A DNA stretch of 64,000 nt from Ampullaceana balthica (lineage: Eukaryota; Mollusca; Gastropoda; Lymnaeidae): NCBI GenBank assembly GCA_944989445.1, contig CALYLW010000125.1, positions 434,001 to 498,000 on the forward strand. Direction: 5' to 3'. The translations under genes and the position numbers were made by a program. Below, one piece after another: positions 12,628 through 24,789 of this stretch. The first letter of the stretch is position 1. The number at the start of each line of letters is the position of its first letter. The notes under the pieces are model-generated. The model made no database searches and had not been told where the DNA came from. It saw nothing but the letters and a program-made list of their open reading frames with translations.

Positions 12628-13329
12628 AGCACATAAAGTACTTGGGGCATGGTACTATTTAAATGGAGGTTACTTAATTTGTTTTTTAAAAAAAGCAGTA
12701 TTGTTTGTGGAAATGTGTTCTACTAAGGAATATCACAATTATTACAGAAATGAAACCAAACGAAAATTCCTGAATATAAGATTCTGACGTATTAAGGACA
12801 TTTATAAAAAGATAGTTTATGTTAATCCGTTCCTGTCTTAATATAAACTTAAGTGAACAAAGTATAATCTTTTATTTGGCAGTTAAACATAAATAGAATC
12901 AAGCTAACAACAGCATTAAGAACAGTAGAACAATTTTTTTTAATAAAACTCATTTGTAACTTATAAAAGAGCGCCAAAAAATAACTACAAAAGTCTAAGG
13001 AATACACAAATAAACTTCTAAAATCAATTTAGATAAATAAAATAAAAATTAAACATGAATATTCATTGGCCGCTCAAACAGAGGAAAAGGGGATCCGTGT
13101 TGTTTAATTTTGAAGCACACGATTAAATAGGTATTAAATAAAAGTATATAATTAAGCGACTATTGTGGTTGTTTTTATATGTATAGTATTAAAACGATAA
13201 CAAGGCCAAAGATAACAGATAATGAGATAACAGAGAGACATGAACAAGATAAAACTATTTTTAGAATTGACCCAGTTTTAATGTCCAGACATTGTTATGT
13301 TGATTTTACATGAAATTGAAATGTTCTTA

Positions 13330-13930
13330 AAGTGTGATTAATCATTCACAACATCCCCGTAAATCATTCACAATATAAACATACAACATTCACAACATCA
13401 AAATACATCATTCACATACATCATTCACATACAACATCCACATACATCATTTACATGCATCATTCACAACATCCAGATACACCATTCACATACGACATCA
13501 ACATACATACATCATTCACAACATCAACATAAGTCATTCACAACATTCACATGTAACATTCACAACATCCACCTACATCATTTACAACATCCATATAAAT
13601 CAATCACAACATCCACATACATCATTCACATACATCATTCACATACATCATTCACAAAATTCATATACATCATTCACAACATTCACAACATCCACATACA
13701 TCATTCACAACATCCATACACATGATTCACAACATCCACATACATCATTCACAACATCCACATACATCATTCACAACATCCTCATACATCATTCACAGCA
13801 TCCGCATTTATTATTCACAGCATCCACATACATCATTCACAACACCAACATACATCATTCACGTACATGATTCACATCATCCGCATACATCATTCACAAC
13901 ATCTGCATACATCATTCACAACATCCACTC
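13330..13930. repeat. degenerate CATTCACAACATC array
   Basis: Units of 12 to 21 bp built from CATACATCATTCACAACATC recur for about 600 bp and become more regular to the right (13690-13925). The 91-codon plus frame at 13722-13997 is a product of this repetition. Confidence 0.9.
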
Positions 13931-14257
13931 GGGGAATAAACACATTGGTCCAGAATTTTGTAAGGCAAAGATAAATGTGTCCCCGTTATTGACTTGACTT
14001 ATTCCAATTTGACTAGAATTGACAATAATGAAAAATATATATCAATCCCATCGTACGATTTTAAGCCCTGGAAACAATTAAATAACAGCTTTCATGCGAT
14101 GTAAACAAACATTCATGCTTAATCTCAATGAATCGGTAGCGGCACGGAAGAGTAACTAGCACTGGATTTTTACGAAGGCATACGTCTGAGGAGTAACCGA
14201 ATCTGGACTAGTCCATGATGAAAACGAGGGTCACAAGAAAGGAAATAGTGGATTTCA

Positions 14258-14315
14258 ATAATAATAATAATAATAAGTATAATAATTATAATAATAATAA
14301 TAATAATAGTAATAA
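14258..14315. repeat. (AAT)n microsatellite
   Basis: Imperfect AATAAT repeats with scattered substitutions. Confidence 0.9.
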
Positions 14316-16500
14316 TAATTTGTTGCTGTTATGGCTAAAATATTAAGTCACAATTTTAGGATGTGTATTTTGTCTATTTGTATTTCAATTTCAATATTTT
14401 TTTTATGAACATTATTTTTGTTTCAACACAATAATCGATTTTTTAAACACAATTCAAAATTTCTTCCAAGTCTTCGGATTGCGAATCGAATTTGAAATGA
14501 ACAATAAATAGCTTCTTTACTTCAATCTGGTTGCCCAATGAAATATAAACGAAATTTCCCATTACCTTTTAATTGTCATACAGACACGTGGAAAAAAACA
14601 CAACTTTTAAGCTCTTTGAATTTTTACCAATGTCTTAAATATTCAGGGTGACAATCTTGACATAAAAAAATCAACTTTTATTTCCACATCTAAAAAAAAA
14701 TTGTTTCGAGTTTAAGACAAATTTTACGAGTCCACATAAAGAATATATTTGAAGTGAAATACTATCTTACATGAAACAACTGTTTGTTTCCCCACACAAA
14801 GCAGCCTGTCAGACACCATTATGTTGTACTACATGCTTACAAAAACAACATTCTGAAAATATTTTCGGTTGGAACTTTCACGTGAAATCCCGCAGGTATG
14901 TAGAAAAAGAGCCAAATATTTTTTTTTAAATTGTTGAAGATGTGATGCGATTCTCGTGAATTTTCGGGTGTAATACAAAATATGTATCCAACATCTTTAA
15001 ATACTTAAGAATTGTAAAGAAAGGTTTTTTAAGTGTGTAATTTACAACTTCTTAAATTCGAAAGTGTGCTTCTCTCTTTGAAATTTTCCTCAAGCACTAA
15101 AGTATTATCTACAGCAAGAAATTATTTGAGAACACTTGGTTTATTGGTCTATTAAAATGCATTAGGACATAGATATAATTAATACATCCGCACTCACTTA
15201 GTTCACCTGCTGAGAGAGTGACGTTACAGCGCTACAAGCAACAACGGTTCTAACTCGAAACTGTACCTCGAAGCATGCTAATAAAGTACTAAGATAACTG
15301 AGATATTATCTAAAATAATTTATTACCAGTGTCTTCAGGATGTGAAGGTGGAGGTATTATTCATGCAAACCTAGTGTTCTCAACTAAATAATTGACCAAA
15401 ATCAACGTCAATATAGTGCAAGGTGAAATATAGCAGGTCATCGGAGACCTCACTAAATTAAAACCACTAAATATATTTACATATATATATATTTATGTAT
15501 GTATGTAAGTATATATTAAAATCATAAATAGTAAAAAAAAGTAATGAAATTTTTCTGCACTTTGACATATGACATTTAGTTGTTATTTTTTAAAATGTCA
15601 ATATTTCTTATCAAAGCTGCAAAATCCATTCGGTTAAGAAATATGCCTTGTTTTTAAATGTTTAAAAAAGCAAATGAAGCAATATTAGAACACCTTTTAT
15701 ATCCAAAGGCCTGTGCTAATGTTTTCGTACCATAAGAAAATTGTGAAAATTTCCTATATTATTATGATAATAAACATTTTGTTAGTTACGCTCAACAATC
15801 GCAGATCCACTGCGGAATTACACACTTCAACACTGCTTCCTTTTAACTTTAACAAACTTTTATTTAAAGGATAATTTTAGACTCCACCTTTGCCTAATTA
15901 ATAAAAGGTTTTTTAACATTATCGAATAAACTAAGATATTTTTAGTTGCCATTATTATAAGCATGATCAATGAAGAGGTCAGATTTGACGTGAAAAGAAG
16001 CTTTAAACTGCCTTCATGGAATGCCAAGCTAAATTTGTTGTATGAACCAGTGGCAGAAAAGGCTAGTACACGGAGATATGTTCAGTGCACGCAGACATGT
16101 CAAGTACATACTTATATTTCCAGTACAACTGGATGAGTGTAACTTTGTGCTTTCGGGTATTTCACGTTTGAAATATAGATTAGCAACTTGCTCAAATATA
16201 GGATTGTTTTTCTTTAAATATATCCTTTTTTTTTGGTACCCTAACCTCGTGGTCGTAGGGGGTTCCATTAGAACTTTCTCGGGGTTTGGTAGGCTTAGCT
16301 GCGCGCATCTCCTCTTCAAGTAAGGGAAGGACTTTTTTTAGCAAGAGTCATTCATCAAAATGTTTTATTGTGGCTTAACATAGGCTAGATCCCACGCACC
16401 TCAGCTTGTGATGCGAGCGCACTATTGACTTCACTATCCAGAATTAAATGCATTTCTGTGTTTCAGGTATATTTTGCTTTGGTGAAATATAAGTTCACTA
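14316..16500. other. unassigned AT-rich sequence
   Basis: Frames of 93 to 96 codons overlap on both strands at 16029-16323, but neither resembles a known family or is bounded by good splice sites. No other repeat was recognised. Confidence 0.35.
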
Positions 16501-16504
16501 GATA

Positions 16505-17010
16505 CGACCCAGAGACTTGCTAATAGTGCCAAAAAAAAAGGGGGGGGGCAGAATGGACACAAACTACAGCAAGAAGAAACCAGAGCAACGTGACTGAACG
16601 TCGGGGGTGGGCTTGGGGACTTTGCTGACGTATTGATGGTCTCGAGACATGCGTACTGCGGTTAGCTACCTACCCCCACCCTGCAACAACCTAGCTTGCC
16701 AACCATAGACTGTGATTGACCGATCCTAGTGAGGGTCAGCTTTGTTCGCAAAAAAAAAGAGGGGGGGGGGAACGGACACAAACAAACATTTTAAAAATTA
16801 AAAAAATAATGTTTCCGCTGAGGCTTGAACAAAGTACCTACCGCTTGTAAGGCGGACGTGACAACCACTACACTACGAACCACATGCTGATCTGTGAAGA
16901 AACAATGCCAGTGATTGCAAGAAGCATTGTTGGTCTCGATATATGCCCACCCCCTCCCTTTTGAACCCACTTCGATTGAGTGGTCGACCCAAGCAAGGGA
17001 CATTCGTCAC
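16505..17010 (-). repeat. tRNA-Val-like SINE region
   Basis: On the minus strand, 16882-16811 reads like tRNA-Val with anticodon TAC: box A TAGTGTAGTGGTTGTCACG, anticodon arm CCGCCTTACAAGCGG and 3' acceptor CGGAAAC. The T arm (CTTTG, TTCAAG, CCTCAG) is mispaired and the 5' acceptor strand is short, so this is a pseudo-tRNA or SINE head. Flanking sequence repeats an A-run plus G-run and GGACACAAAC at about 16535 and 16755, suggesting two overlapping copies. Confidence 0.55.
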
Positions 17011-18880
17011 GCTTATTTGCACATTACTCGATCTTGATCTTGCTCTAGTGAATCATATATATATATATATATATATATATACTTGGTGAAATGGAATTTG
17101 ATATTGGGTGATATGTAAGTTGATAATTGGTGTATAGTCTTGTTAATGCACTAACCACACCTGGTATACAATGAAACAATAAACTCATTTAACCTCGAGC
17201 ACTAAGGGCTCCCACAGAAAAGATAAAAAAAACACTTAGCTTAATGAGCCAGACAACATTCATGGCCGAGACAGACTTCACTGATTCATCAAGAATCTAG
17301 ATGTTGGTGATCAATATAATATAAACAAATATATACCGAACAGGGTTTAACGTGGACCAATGCGATTTTTACATCTGTCAGAAAATGTTAAATAATATAT
17401 TTATATATATTGAAAGTGTATATTGCCTTCAGAAAACTTCACACGGTGGTAACTTAAGCCTCATGCCAAGATCATTTCAACTGCATGTTATCAATAAATC
17501 GATGGGTGTTGTTGATTTCATGATCTTTAATTGTATATTGTATTACTGCGGTAATATGATGGTTTATTGTGGTGACAGTCTGTTCTTGTGCGTTGATGAT
17601 CTCTATCGACGGTCTCTTCCTTCTAAATGAATTTGATTAGCTTTTATCGTGATTTCACTTAGATGGATTCAAACATTTTTTTAAATAAAATTAATCATCG
17701 TTTCTTTAGGTAAAAGTATAACGTTTTCTAACTTAATATATGTCAACAACTAATGTTTGATTCTTCCTACAATGTCTATCTTGGACTGCCACGCTAGATG
17801 TCAATCGATTGACTGAAGACACGGAAATGTGTAACGATGTGGTTGCGGGCGGTGGATTGTGGTGGGGTGGGAGCTAGTGGTGGGGGGGTACATTTATCGC
17901 CATGGGTTGGACGTGATTAATTATCGACGTAAAAAAAAATAACGCGACCAACTCTCGCTAGATAAACCCTCGCAGGAGCTCGTCATTTATTCAGAGATGG
18001 TGTTTATAGTTTAGTCTAGTAGACAGCCGAATAGGAATGGATTATTGAAGAGCATCAGTCATGGAGATTTCTCAGTACTGAGCATAACTGCGCGGCGAGT
18101 ATAATCTAATAAACATCAAGTGAAGTTTTATTATACTTGATACTCGGGCGAGGGCATCTATGCTTGCAAACATAAATTCTATACTTTCACCATAGGATCT
18201 ATACTTTTAAGCGATAAAATCTATACTCGCGCTATAACCTTTATACTTGTTCACTTACAAATTCAATGATAGTAATACCTTTTAAAAGACAAAATTATTT
18301 CTCCATTCCTTCTTGATGAGCAAAAGTATTACATCTTTTCGAGTTGTACTACTATTGGTGCCAATGTTTCACATAGCTACATTTTACTATGCGGAACATG
18401 GCGTGCAGTTAATGTGCAAAACATGTGTGAGGCTGCAATCAGGCTTTTAAATATATAAATATATGTTGTAAAACCGGGTAGTATAGTCCTCACAAGATGG
18501 CACAGAACAATGCACGTTTCGGAAAAAAAGCCTTCTTCAATGAAAAAATAGAAAAAAACAAAAACAAGTAATAAAAATGATATGAAAATTAGCTGCGGTG
18601 TAATCCAAAGCCAAAAGTGCAATTGGATTTTGTGGTGAATATTTCAAACTTATTTTTTTTTAAATGAAAATATTCTTTAACATACAGAAACTTCTGTAAA
18701 TGATATGTATTTATCAATTTACATGTAACAATTCATTATGAATGTGGTTGAGAAATGTCTTCAATATCCTGTTCCCTCAGGCCTAAAACCATTGGCTCCC
18801 ACTTAGTTTCTGAAAAGCCAGGCACTGTTCTTGGTCCGTGGGGCCAAAATGCAACATTATTTGTGTGTGTGGGTGTGCCT
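17011..18880. other. unassigned sequence
   Basis: Contains a short (AT)n at about 17057-17082 and a G-rich patch at 17840-17890. The 92-codon frame at 17352-17630 has no recognisable domain. No gene supported. Confidence 0.35.
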
Positions 18881-18889
18881 GTAAATTTG

Positions 18890-19275
18890 TGTCTGGCTCT
18901 GTTTGCGGGTGACTGGGTAACTGTGAGGTGTGTGTAGATGTTTGTGTCTGGCTCTGTTTGCGGGTGACTGGGTAACTGTGAGGTGTGTGTAGATGTTTGT
19001 GTCTGGCTGTGTTTGCGGGTGACTGGGTAACTGTGAGGTGTGTGTAGATGTTTGTGTCTGGCTCTGTTTGCGGGTGACTGGGTAACTGTGAGGTGTGTGT
19101 AGATGTTTGTGTCTGGCTGTGTTTGCGGGTGACTGGGTAACTGTGAGGTGTGTGTAGATGTTTGTGTCTGGCTCTGTTTGCGGGTGACTGGGTAATTGTG
19201 AGGTGTGTGTAGATGTTTGTGTCTGGCTCTGTTTGCGGGTGACTGACTAACTGTGAGGTGTGTGTAGATGTTTGT
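18890..19275. repeat. 55-bp minisatellite, about 7 copies
   Basis: A 55-bp unit carrying TTTGCGGGTGACTGGGTAAC and GTGTGTAGATGTTTGTGTC recurs with one common variant, GGCTCTG or GGCTGTG, in the order C, C, G, C, G, C, C. Minus-strand frames of 187 and 204 codons cross it. Because 55 is not a multiple of three, the reading frame rotates and all frames happen to stay open. Confidence 0.9.
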
Positions 19276-19524
19276 TTGTGTGAGCATGCAAAAATACAAG
19301 ATACAGAAACGAACCGTTTGATTACAACATCATGTAGAATAGGAATGCGATAAAATACTAAATTATAACAAAAAATACATTGCAACAATAAATGCATGGG
19401 ACAAAAAACATGTGATCGTTTCTCTATTTTTTTCTTTCTCTCTCTCCTCAGTTAGTCTTCCATAGTATAGTCGGCAATATATAACGTAAATTTAATTTAA
19501 ATACCTGTGTTCATCTACTTGTAC

Positions 19525-19660
19525 TGCAGGATGATATTCGCCGAAACGTTTGCATATGTATCCGTCTATTATCAACACTTTAGATAGATTAAGTATTTTA
19601 ATCCCACAATTCGTGTTGTGTAACTCGTATTTTATTTGAAAGCTTTATCGTAGGCCGATT
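19525..19660 (+). mobile_element. Penelope-like element 3' tail (candidate)
   Basis: CAGGATGATATTCGCCGAAACG at 19526-19547 has the GATGA...GCCGAAACG layout common at PLE 3' ends. It is followed by TTTTAATCCCACAATTCGTG and ATTTTATTTGAAAGCTTTAT. The same blocks recur in inverted order at 42765-42860, so a family is present. No coding relic was recognised beside this copy. Confidence 0.4.
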
Positions 19661-22261
19661 ACGTGTGCAAAGAGAAAACCGAAATAAATATTAAACGAAA
19701 TCCAAGTCGAAAAGCAACAGTTACAAACTAGACGACGATTTCATTTGAGAAAAAACTTCAATCGAAATAAATGTTGCCTTACGGAGCAAAAGAACCCCAT
19801 GGACTGCACATTGAAGGTATCGTTCGAATACAAAGCTTCCTTATTTTAGTAATTAATTTATTTTAAACACACTCAAATACACAGAGTTTGATCTCTATGA
19901 TGACCCAAGTGTTCATTTTAGAACATTTAAAACTTGTAAATCACATTCTAATGTCTGAAAATAGAAACTCACATTCTTAAGACCAGGTATTCTTATTTAT
20001 GCAACTTACTAATAACAGTTTTTTAACTGGTAAATCACTTGTCTGAACCTAATAAATCAAAGGTCTGCACCTAATAATTCACATTTTCCAAATCTATAAA
20101 AACACATGCTTGAAGCTGGTTATTCACATAATCAAAAAGGAGCGTCCTCAGCACTTGGCCTATTTACTGTTTTGTATTCACTGACAGTTCGCTCATCAAT
20201 AGAGCTGACCCTTTTGTAAACATGTAATCAATAAACTAATGGATTGCCACTAAGTGACTGATGTTCGTAGTGGATTGGGGTCACGGCGTTGGCTTGCATT
20301 GGAGGTTTTAATTATTTCCTATCTGACAACGAGCTCAAATGTCAGGAGATACAGTTGATTGTATCAACATGTTCCAAGCAATCAGATGTGATACAGCGAG
20401 CGATTACTGATATGCAAAGGAAATTTTATTATTTTTAAAATTGATTTTCTGATGCGTCTCAAAATGTGTGAAATTGTCATCCCCCATGACATAAAGTCGA
20501 TCTTATATGAATATTTTATGTCCCTTTGGTATATTGATTGAAAACAATATTTAATTATTGGTTTTGAAAAAGAATGATTTTAACAAATAATTTGGAAAAA
20601 AATGGTTTTCCAATATAAGCGTTAACCTACATTCGTAGCCCAAATGTCTACAATTTGTTTAAAAAAAACATAAAAATAGTTCAAATAAATAAGTAAAGTC
20701 TCAAATTCTAAAACTCATTATATCGTCTTGCCTGGCGTCAGGAGACACATATAAAACATAACCATTTCTCAAGGGTGGTCAGCCTCTGAAAGACTTCCAC
20801 ACACACACTACTTTACCGTGCGCTTTTTCATAAGTTCAATTAACGCGAAACTAAATAACACTGAAGTTGAGGAGAGAGAGAGGATCATTGATCAGATATT
20901 CCTACAGTTTTTAACAACTTCATTTTTAAAAATATCGATCGTTTCAACGACAAAGTCTGTTTCCTTTGATCGCTGGACTCGACATAACATCAAACGTGTC
21001 GCTATGCTGAGGAGATATGCTCTGGTTGCATGTCTTCGGCGGTTCATCGACAGCTCAAACAGGCGACCAAGCAACCCAGCATCCAAGCAAAAAAGCCATC
21101 AAGTTATCAAGTTAACGATACAGTCAGAGTAAGTCATTCAGACTATGATCAAATAAAGTATTCAAGGAATGTATCAAATTAAGCGAATAAAGTTGTATGT
21201 ACGTGTACAGTTGATATTATAGGAAATATTACAATTTGCAAATCGTCACGGTTAAACTGTTTTTTGTTGTTTTTTGTTGTTTTTTTGGTTGGGGGGGGGG
21301 ACTTAGTATGCTGGCTCCATTGTGAGATGATCACATAATGAAATTATGAACATATGAGGTAATGAATACATGGAATGCAAGAGGGACACTCGAACAGAAT
21401 ATATTAAATGAAATAATTATATTTTCAAAACTTGGATCTTAATGGTGAACAAAAAATCTTTTCTAATCACTTTTCAAAGCTGATCTCACACTTTCTTTTA
21501 AATGCAACTTACACTTCATCGAAAAAACAGCAAATAAATGTTTGAATATCTCTAAGATAAAAATGTAAACGTGCTTTGATTTTCCTATTTATTTTATGTT
21601 TTTTTGATGCAACTTTTCAATCTTAGAATGTATTACAAGGTCACATTTTAATAATTAATAAAATCACTGTTGTTATCAATTTTTAAAATCGCTGCTGAGC
21701 ATCGCATCATGCAAAGAAAGCCTAACCATGTATTGTTCCACTATCTACTGAAAGGTAACAACTGATGTCAAAGAGCGAGTGATGTCCATTGGGTAGACAT
21801 GGGAAAGTTTGGAGTTTGTTTACATTGCAATTAAACTTACAAGTACTTGTGTTGTCCGAAAATTCCTGTTCGAAATATTCACTTTGGAGATTGGGAGGGG
21901 GAGACCTATTTCCATATTAATTTATATTTAAAAGTAAATTTTTATAGTATAATAAAAAATATTATTGTATTTTCTTTATGATATTTTAATTTGAAACCAA
22001 TATTACTGAAACACATTGTGCACGAAAAATAGTATTTTGAATATGTTAAATTATGTAATTAAAATCATGGTCAAATCGTTTGTTAAACAAGACCACTTTT
22101 GATTCTATTATAACATTTCAAGATGCTTAAAATATCTAATGGAAGTGATACCCGACAAGGCTTATAATAAATTTGTTGAGAAAGATTTCTCATGACTTTA
22201 TCCAGCCCAGATAGAAAAAGAAAAAGTGCACACATTTTTAAAAAACTTAAGTGTAAATTAC
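19661..22261. other. unassigned sequence
   Basis: A 104-codon plus frame at 20818-21132 (GTG start, basic product) has a TATAAAA at 20750-20756 upstream and a GTAAGT at 21129, but no family match. A G-run with GTTGTTTTTT repeats lies at 21258-21300. Nothing else recognised. Confidence 0.35.
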
Positions 22262-22314
22262 CTTTGTTCTATGTAATCGCCTTGGTATTCGGGTAATCCG
22301 TTCCTCCATGAAAT
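22262..22314 (-). CDS. 53-nt microexon (exon 4 of the large minus-strand gene)
   Basis: The minus strand reads ATCTCTTTCACAG|ATTTC into the exon and AACAAAG|GTAATT out of it: a strong polypyrimidine acceptor and an acceptable donor 53 nt apart. The exon begins with two nucleotides that complete the single nucleotide left by the exon at 34272-34052. That gives Asn followed by 17 open codons, FMEERITRIPRRLHRTK, ending in phase 0. The peptide is strongly basic. The intron from the previous exon would be 11.7 kb, in line with the other two. Phase agreement and splice quality support it; it is short enough that chance cannot be excluded. The next exon, which must start in phase 0, was not found. 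Confidence 0.55.
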
Positions 22315-23430
22315 CTGTGAAAGAGATTTGACATATTTATATTGTAGCAGGACAATTTAATGTTGTAGCATTGCATCATTACAATTTACAAAAAAATAAT
22401 AACGTTGCACTATACGCGTGTATGTGTGGAGGAGCATACACCATATTATAACTGAAAAAGAATCAATAGTATTGCACAATGTGTGTGTATGTGGAGACGT
22501 ACATGGACATCATTACAATGTTTACATTATCGATAATGCTGTATTGAACATAGGTATGTCGGAGATAAACTGTATCTAGAGATTGGCTAATGTATTGAAG
22601 TTGTAAGCTTTATCTCGTATGTAGGGTGCACATGTGGTACTGAGATTTAAAAATAAACCATAAACAAAGATCTTAATTGACATAATATCGAATCAGAATA
22701 AAGTCATAAAGATATGATCCATGCAGCAAAATTTTATTTCAATAGATTTTCGACACCAAACAAAGTCTCAAATGACATAACATGTGTTTGGTCAAGCTAA
22801 AAATTAACATTCATATTGTTTAAACAGCAAAAAAATATTTAAAAATACAATAATCACGTAGCCTTTAATTGTATAACTCGCTCTCAAGTTAAATGTGGTT
22901 AGTTACTGTGTTAAAGTTGTTCCATGAAAAGGGCTTACAAAATGCTAGTTATTACTTTAATAGCTTTTTCCCGGAAGATATTGTTTATTGACGTACTGAG
23001 TACCTAGTACTCTTTTATAAAGGGATTCCCAAAAGCTATGTGGGTTGAGTTATTTTTTTAATAGGTATATGTTTAAAGAAATTTCAGCTTTTACGCAATT
23101 TTGAAAGAAAATAGTATATGTTATGCCCCAATTAAAATTATAGTGCGGCATCAAGTTTAGCATTGGCGCCGACTCTTGCTTTGTACATGTTTGAGCCTTT
23201 TCAATGAAAACATATCAATATCTCTCCCTTACAGAAATATAAGTAAAATTTTATTTCAATTGAAATGTGTAGATCTATTCCAACCTTTGACGTGTGATTA
23301 AACTATTAAGAAAAATCATTAAAAATAAATGTAAAAAAATGATTTTTAAAAACCACGTTTTTATAAGTGGACTAAAAAGAAGAAAATAATTTAAAACTTA
23401 TAAGTTCAAGTACTTCGATTTAATATGACT
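22315..23430. other. unassigned AT-rich intronic sequence
   Basis: No gene or recognised repeat. Confidence 0.4.
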
Positions 23431-23556
23431 AAAAACGTGGGGCGGGCGTTTATGAGGTTTAACATATGCGGTTCACTCATTCTCTCACGTATAGATCTCT
23501 CTTTTGCCTTCTAAATTAGAAATCTTTAATTTTTATACCAAACACCCCACGTTTTT
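23431..23556. repeat. short element with AAAAACGTGGGG inverted ends
   Basis: AAAAACGTGGGG at 23431-23442 and its exact reverse complement CCCCACGTTTTT at 23545-23556 bracket 126 bp. A related CCACGTTTTTAT lies just upstream near 23353. It may be a small MITE; no clear target duplication was identified. Confidence 0.45.
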
Positions 23557-23799
23557 ATTTTCTTCAATCTGTTTTGTATGTGAAAAATAATTTAGAAGTC
23601 CGTCATTTAAAAATGCATTGTCATATTGATACAAGTAGAGGGGGAGTGAAAGGGTCTCACTCTATAATTCATAACGAGCTGCAAAACTAGACAACTTAAC
23701 GGGGGTGAGACTTCAATCAGGCTTATAGATTAGTAAATGGATAACACGTAAAGAGGGTATGAGTTAGCCTCATTGTATTTAGGAGGGACAAAAACCTGC

Positions 23800-24245
23800 G
23801 TGACCTACTTCACGCAACCATCTGGGCACTAAAACAGGCGGCCGTCGTCGATGTAAGACATGTCCTATTGTTACCCAGACTGACCAGATTGTATTCCTTA
23901 AGGGGATATTTAAGATTATGGATGGCGTTTTTTGCACCAGCCGCAATGTGGTCTACGCCATTGTGTGTAAGTGCTGCTCTTTGAAATACATAGATGAGAC
24001 GGGGAGGTTACTCTCCTGACGTATCGCAGAGCATGTACGTGCGATAACACAAGACAAACAGTGTCCTGTCTCTCGACTCTTCAATGGACTTGACCATATG
24101 GGCCTTGATGACCTGGCTGTCACCGCCATGGTCACTTGCTCAAACACACCCGGCAGGGTCAGTCTGGAGAATAGGCTAATCTTAGAGTATGGGACTCTTG
24201 CACCGCATGGGATGAATGTTGTGTTTGCGCTGACCACCTATTCGT
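23800..24245 (+). pseudogene. PLE GIY-YIG endonuclease relic
   Basis: The plus-strand conceptual translation shows the C-terminal endonuclease of Penelope-like retroelements. It has NVVYAIVCKCC and YIDETGRLLS (the paired Tyr segments), then RIAEHVRAIT, a central PVSRLFNG, LDDLAVTAM, and LENRLILEYGTLAPHGMN containing the expected Glu. An in-frame TGA at 24017-24019 sits where Arg is expected (LLS*RIAEH, a CGA to TGA change). No reverse transcriptase was recognised upstream, so the copy is 5'-truncated and dead. In PLEs this enzyme cleaves the target for target-primed reverse transcription. Confidence 0.75.
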
Positions 24246-24265
24246 TTTGCCACACCCACTCTCTC

Positions 24266-24535
24266 TTATCTTATCTATACAGACGCTCCTTCAATGCAGA
24301 AGATAATTGCGTCCACAGAACATGACAGATGATCTGTTGGCAAGTGATGCAGCGTTCACCGGCCACGGCTTTGTGGGGTCCACGCATTACCCAGCCGCCT
24401 AACTATGTTTGGTACCCATTCGGAGCGGGGTGACTCAGGAACGCCCTAGGCCCCGGGATCAAATCCTTGCTTTCACATGTATTCGAACCCGTGACCATCG
24501 GTACGCCAGTCGAGCGCGCTGCCACCGGGTCCCCG
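24266..24535 (-). mobile_element. tRNA-derived SINE nested in the PLE
   Basis: In minus orientation the head has a box A (GGTGGCAGCGCGCTCG region, 24514-24530) and box B GGGTTCGAATAC (about 24481-24492). A body containing CCCGGGGCCTAGGGCGT follows, then a 3' tail ATAGATAAGATAAG. It is about 85% similar by eye to the copy at 29498-29772. It lies between the PLE endonuclease and the PLE 3' end, so it inserted later. Confidence 0.8.
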
Positions 24536-24789
24536 TTCTCCTTTCTCCCCGCGTCTCCTTTCCTATATAAGCTACCACTACTCTCTTCCTAATATTGCTT
24601 TCATTGACTCCTTTGATTTCAACGCAGCTAAGTTTTTATTTTTTATTTATTTTTATTCGTTTTATTTGTGTACAGTTTGTTCGTTGAGGAAGGCTCTTTG
24701 CCAAAAACGTTCGCTGTTTTGTTACGTCCTGTCAGGCTAACTCATACCCTGTTTACATGTTATCCATTTACAAAACTAGACAAACAGTT

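Larger units (their letters stand above)
23683..24783 (+). mobile_element. Penelope-like element with inverted ends
   Basis: The insertion is flanked by direct AAAACTAGACAA repeats (about 23684 and 24772). A 38-bp block at 23733-23770 is repeated inverted at 24734-24771 with few mismatches, which is the partial terminal inversion typical of PLEs. Between them lie a decayed GIY-YIG domain on the plus strand (23800-24240), a SINE in minus orientation and a 3' region with a hammerhead-like core (TTGAGGA at 24684-24690). Element type is inferred from the endonuclease and the end structure. Confidence 0.7.

Noticed and set aside
12354..12650. 98-codon minus frame of YIYIYI and Asn repeats
   Set aside because: Direct translation of (TA)n and (AAT)n microsatellites.
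18736..19397. 187- and 204-codon minus frames
   Set aside because: They cross the 55-bp minisatellite. The unique right-hand part (to 18736) has an acceptor-like site, but its phase does not fit the large gene.
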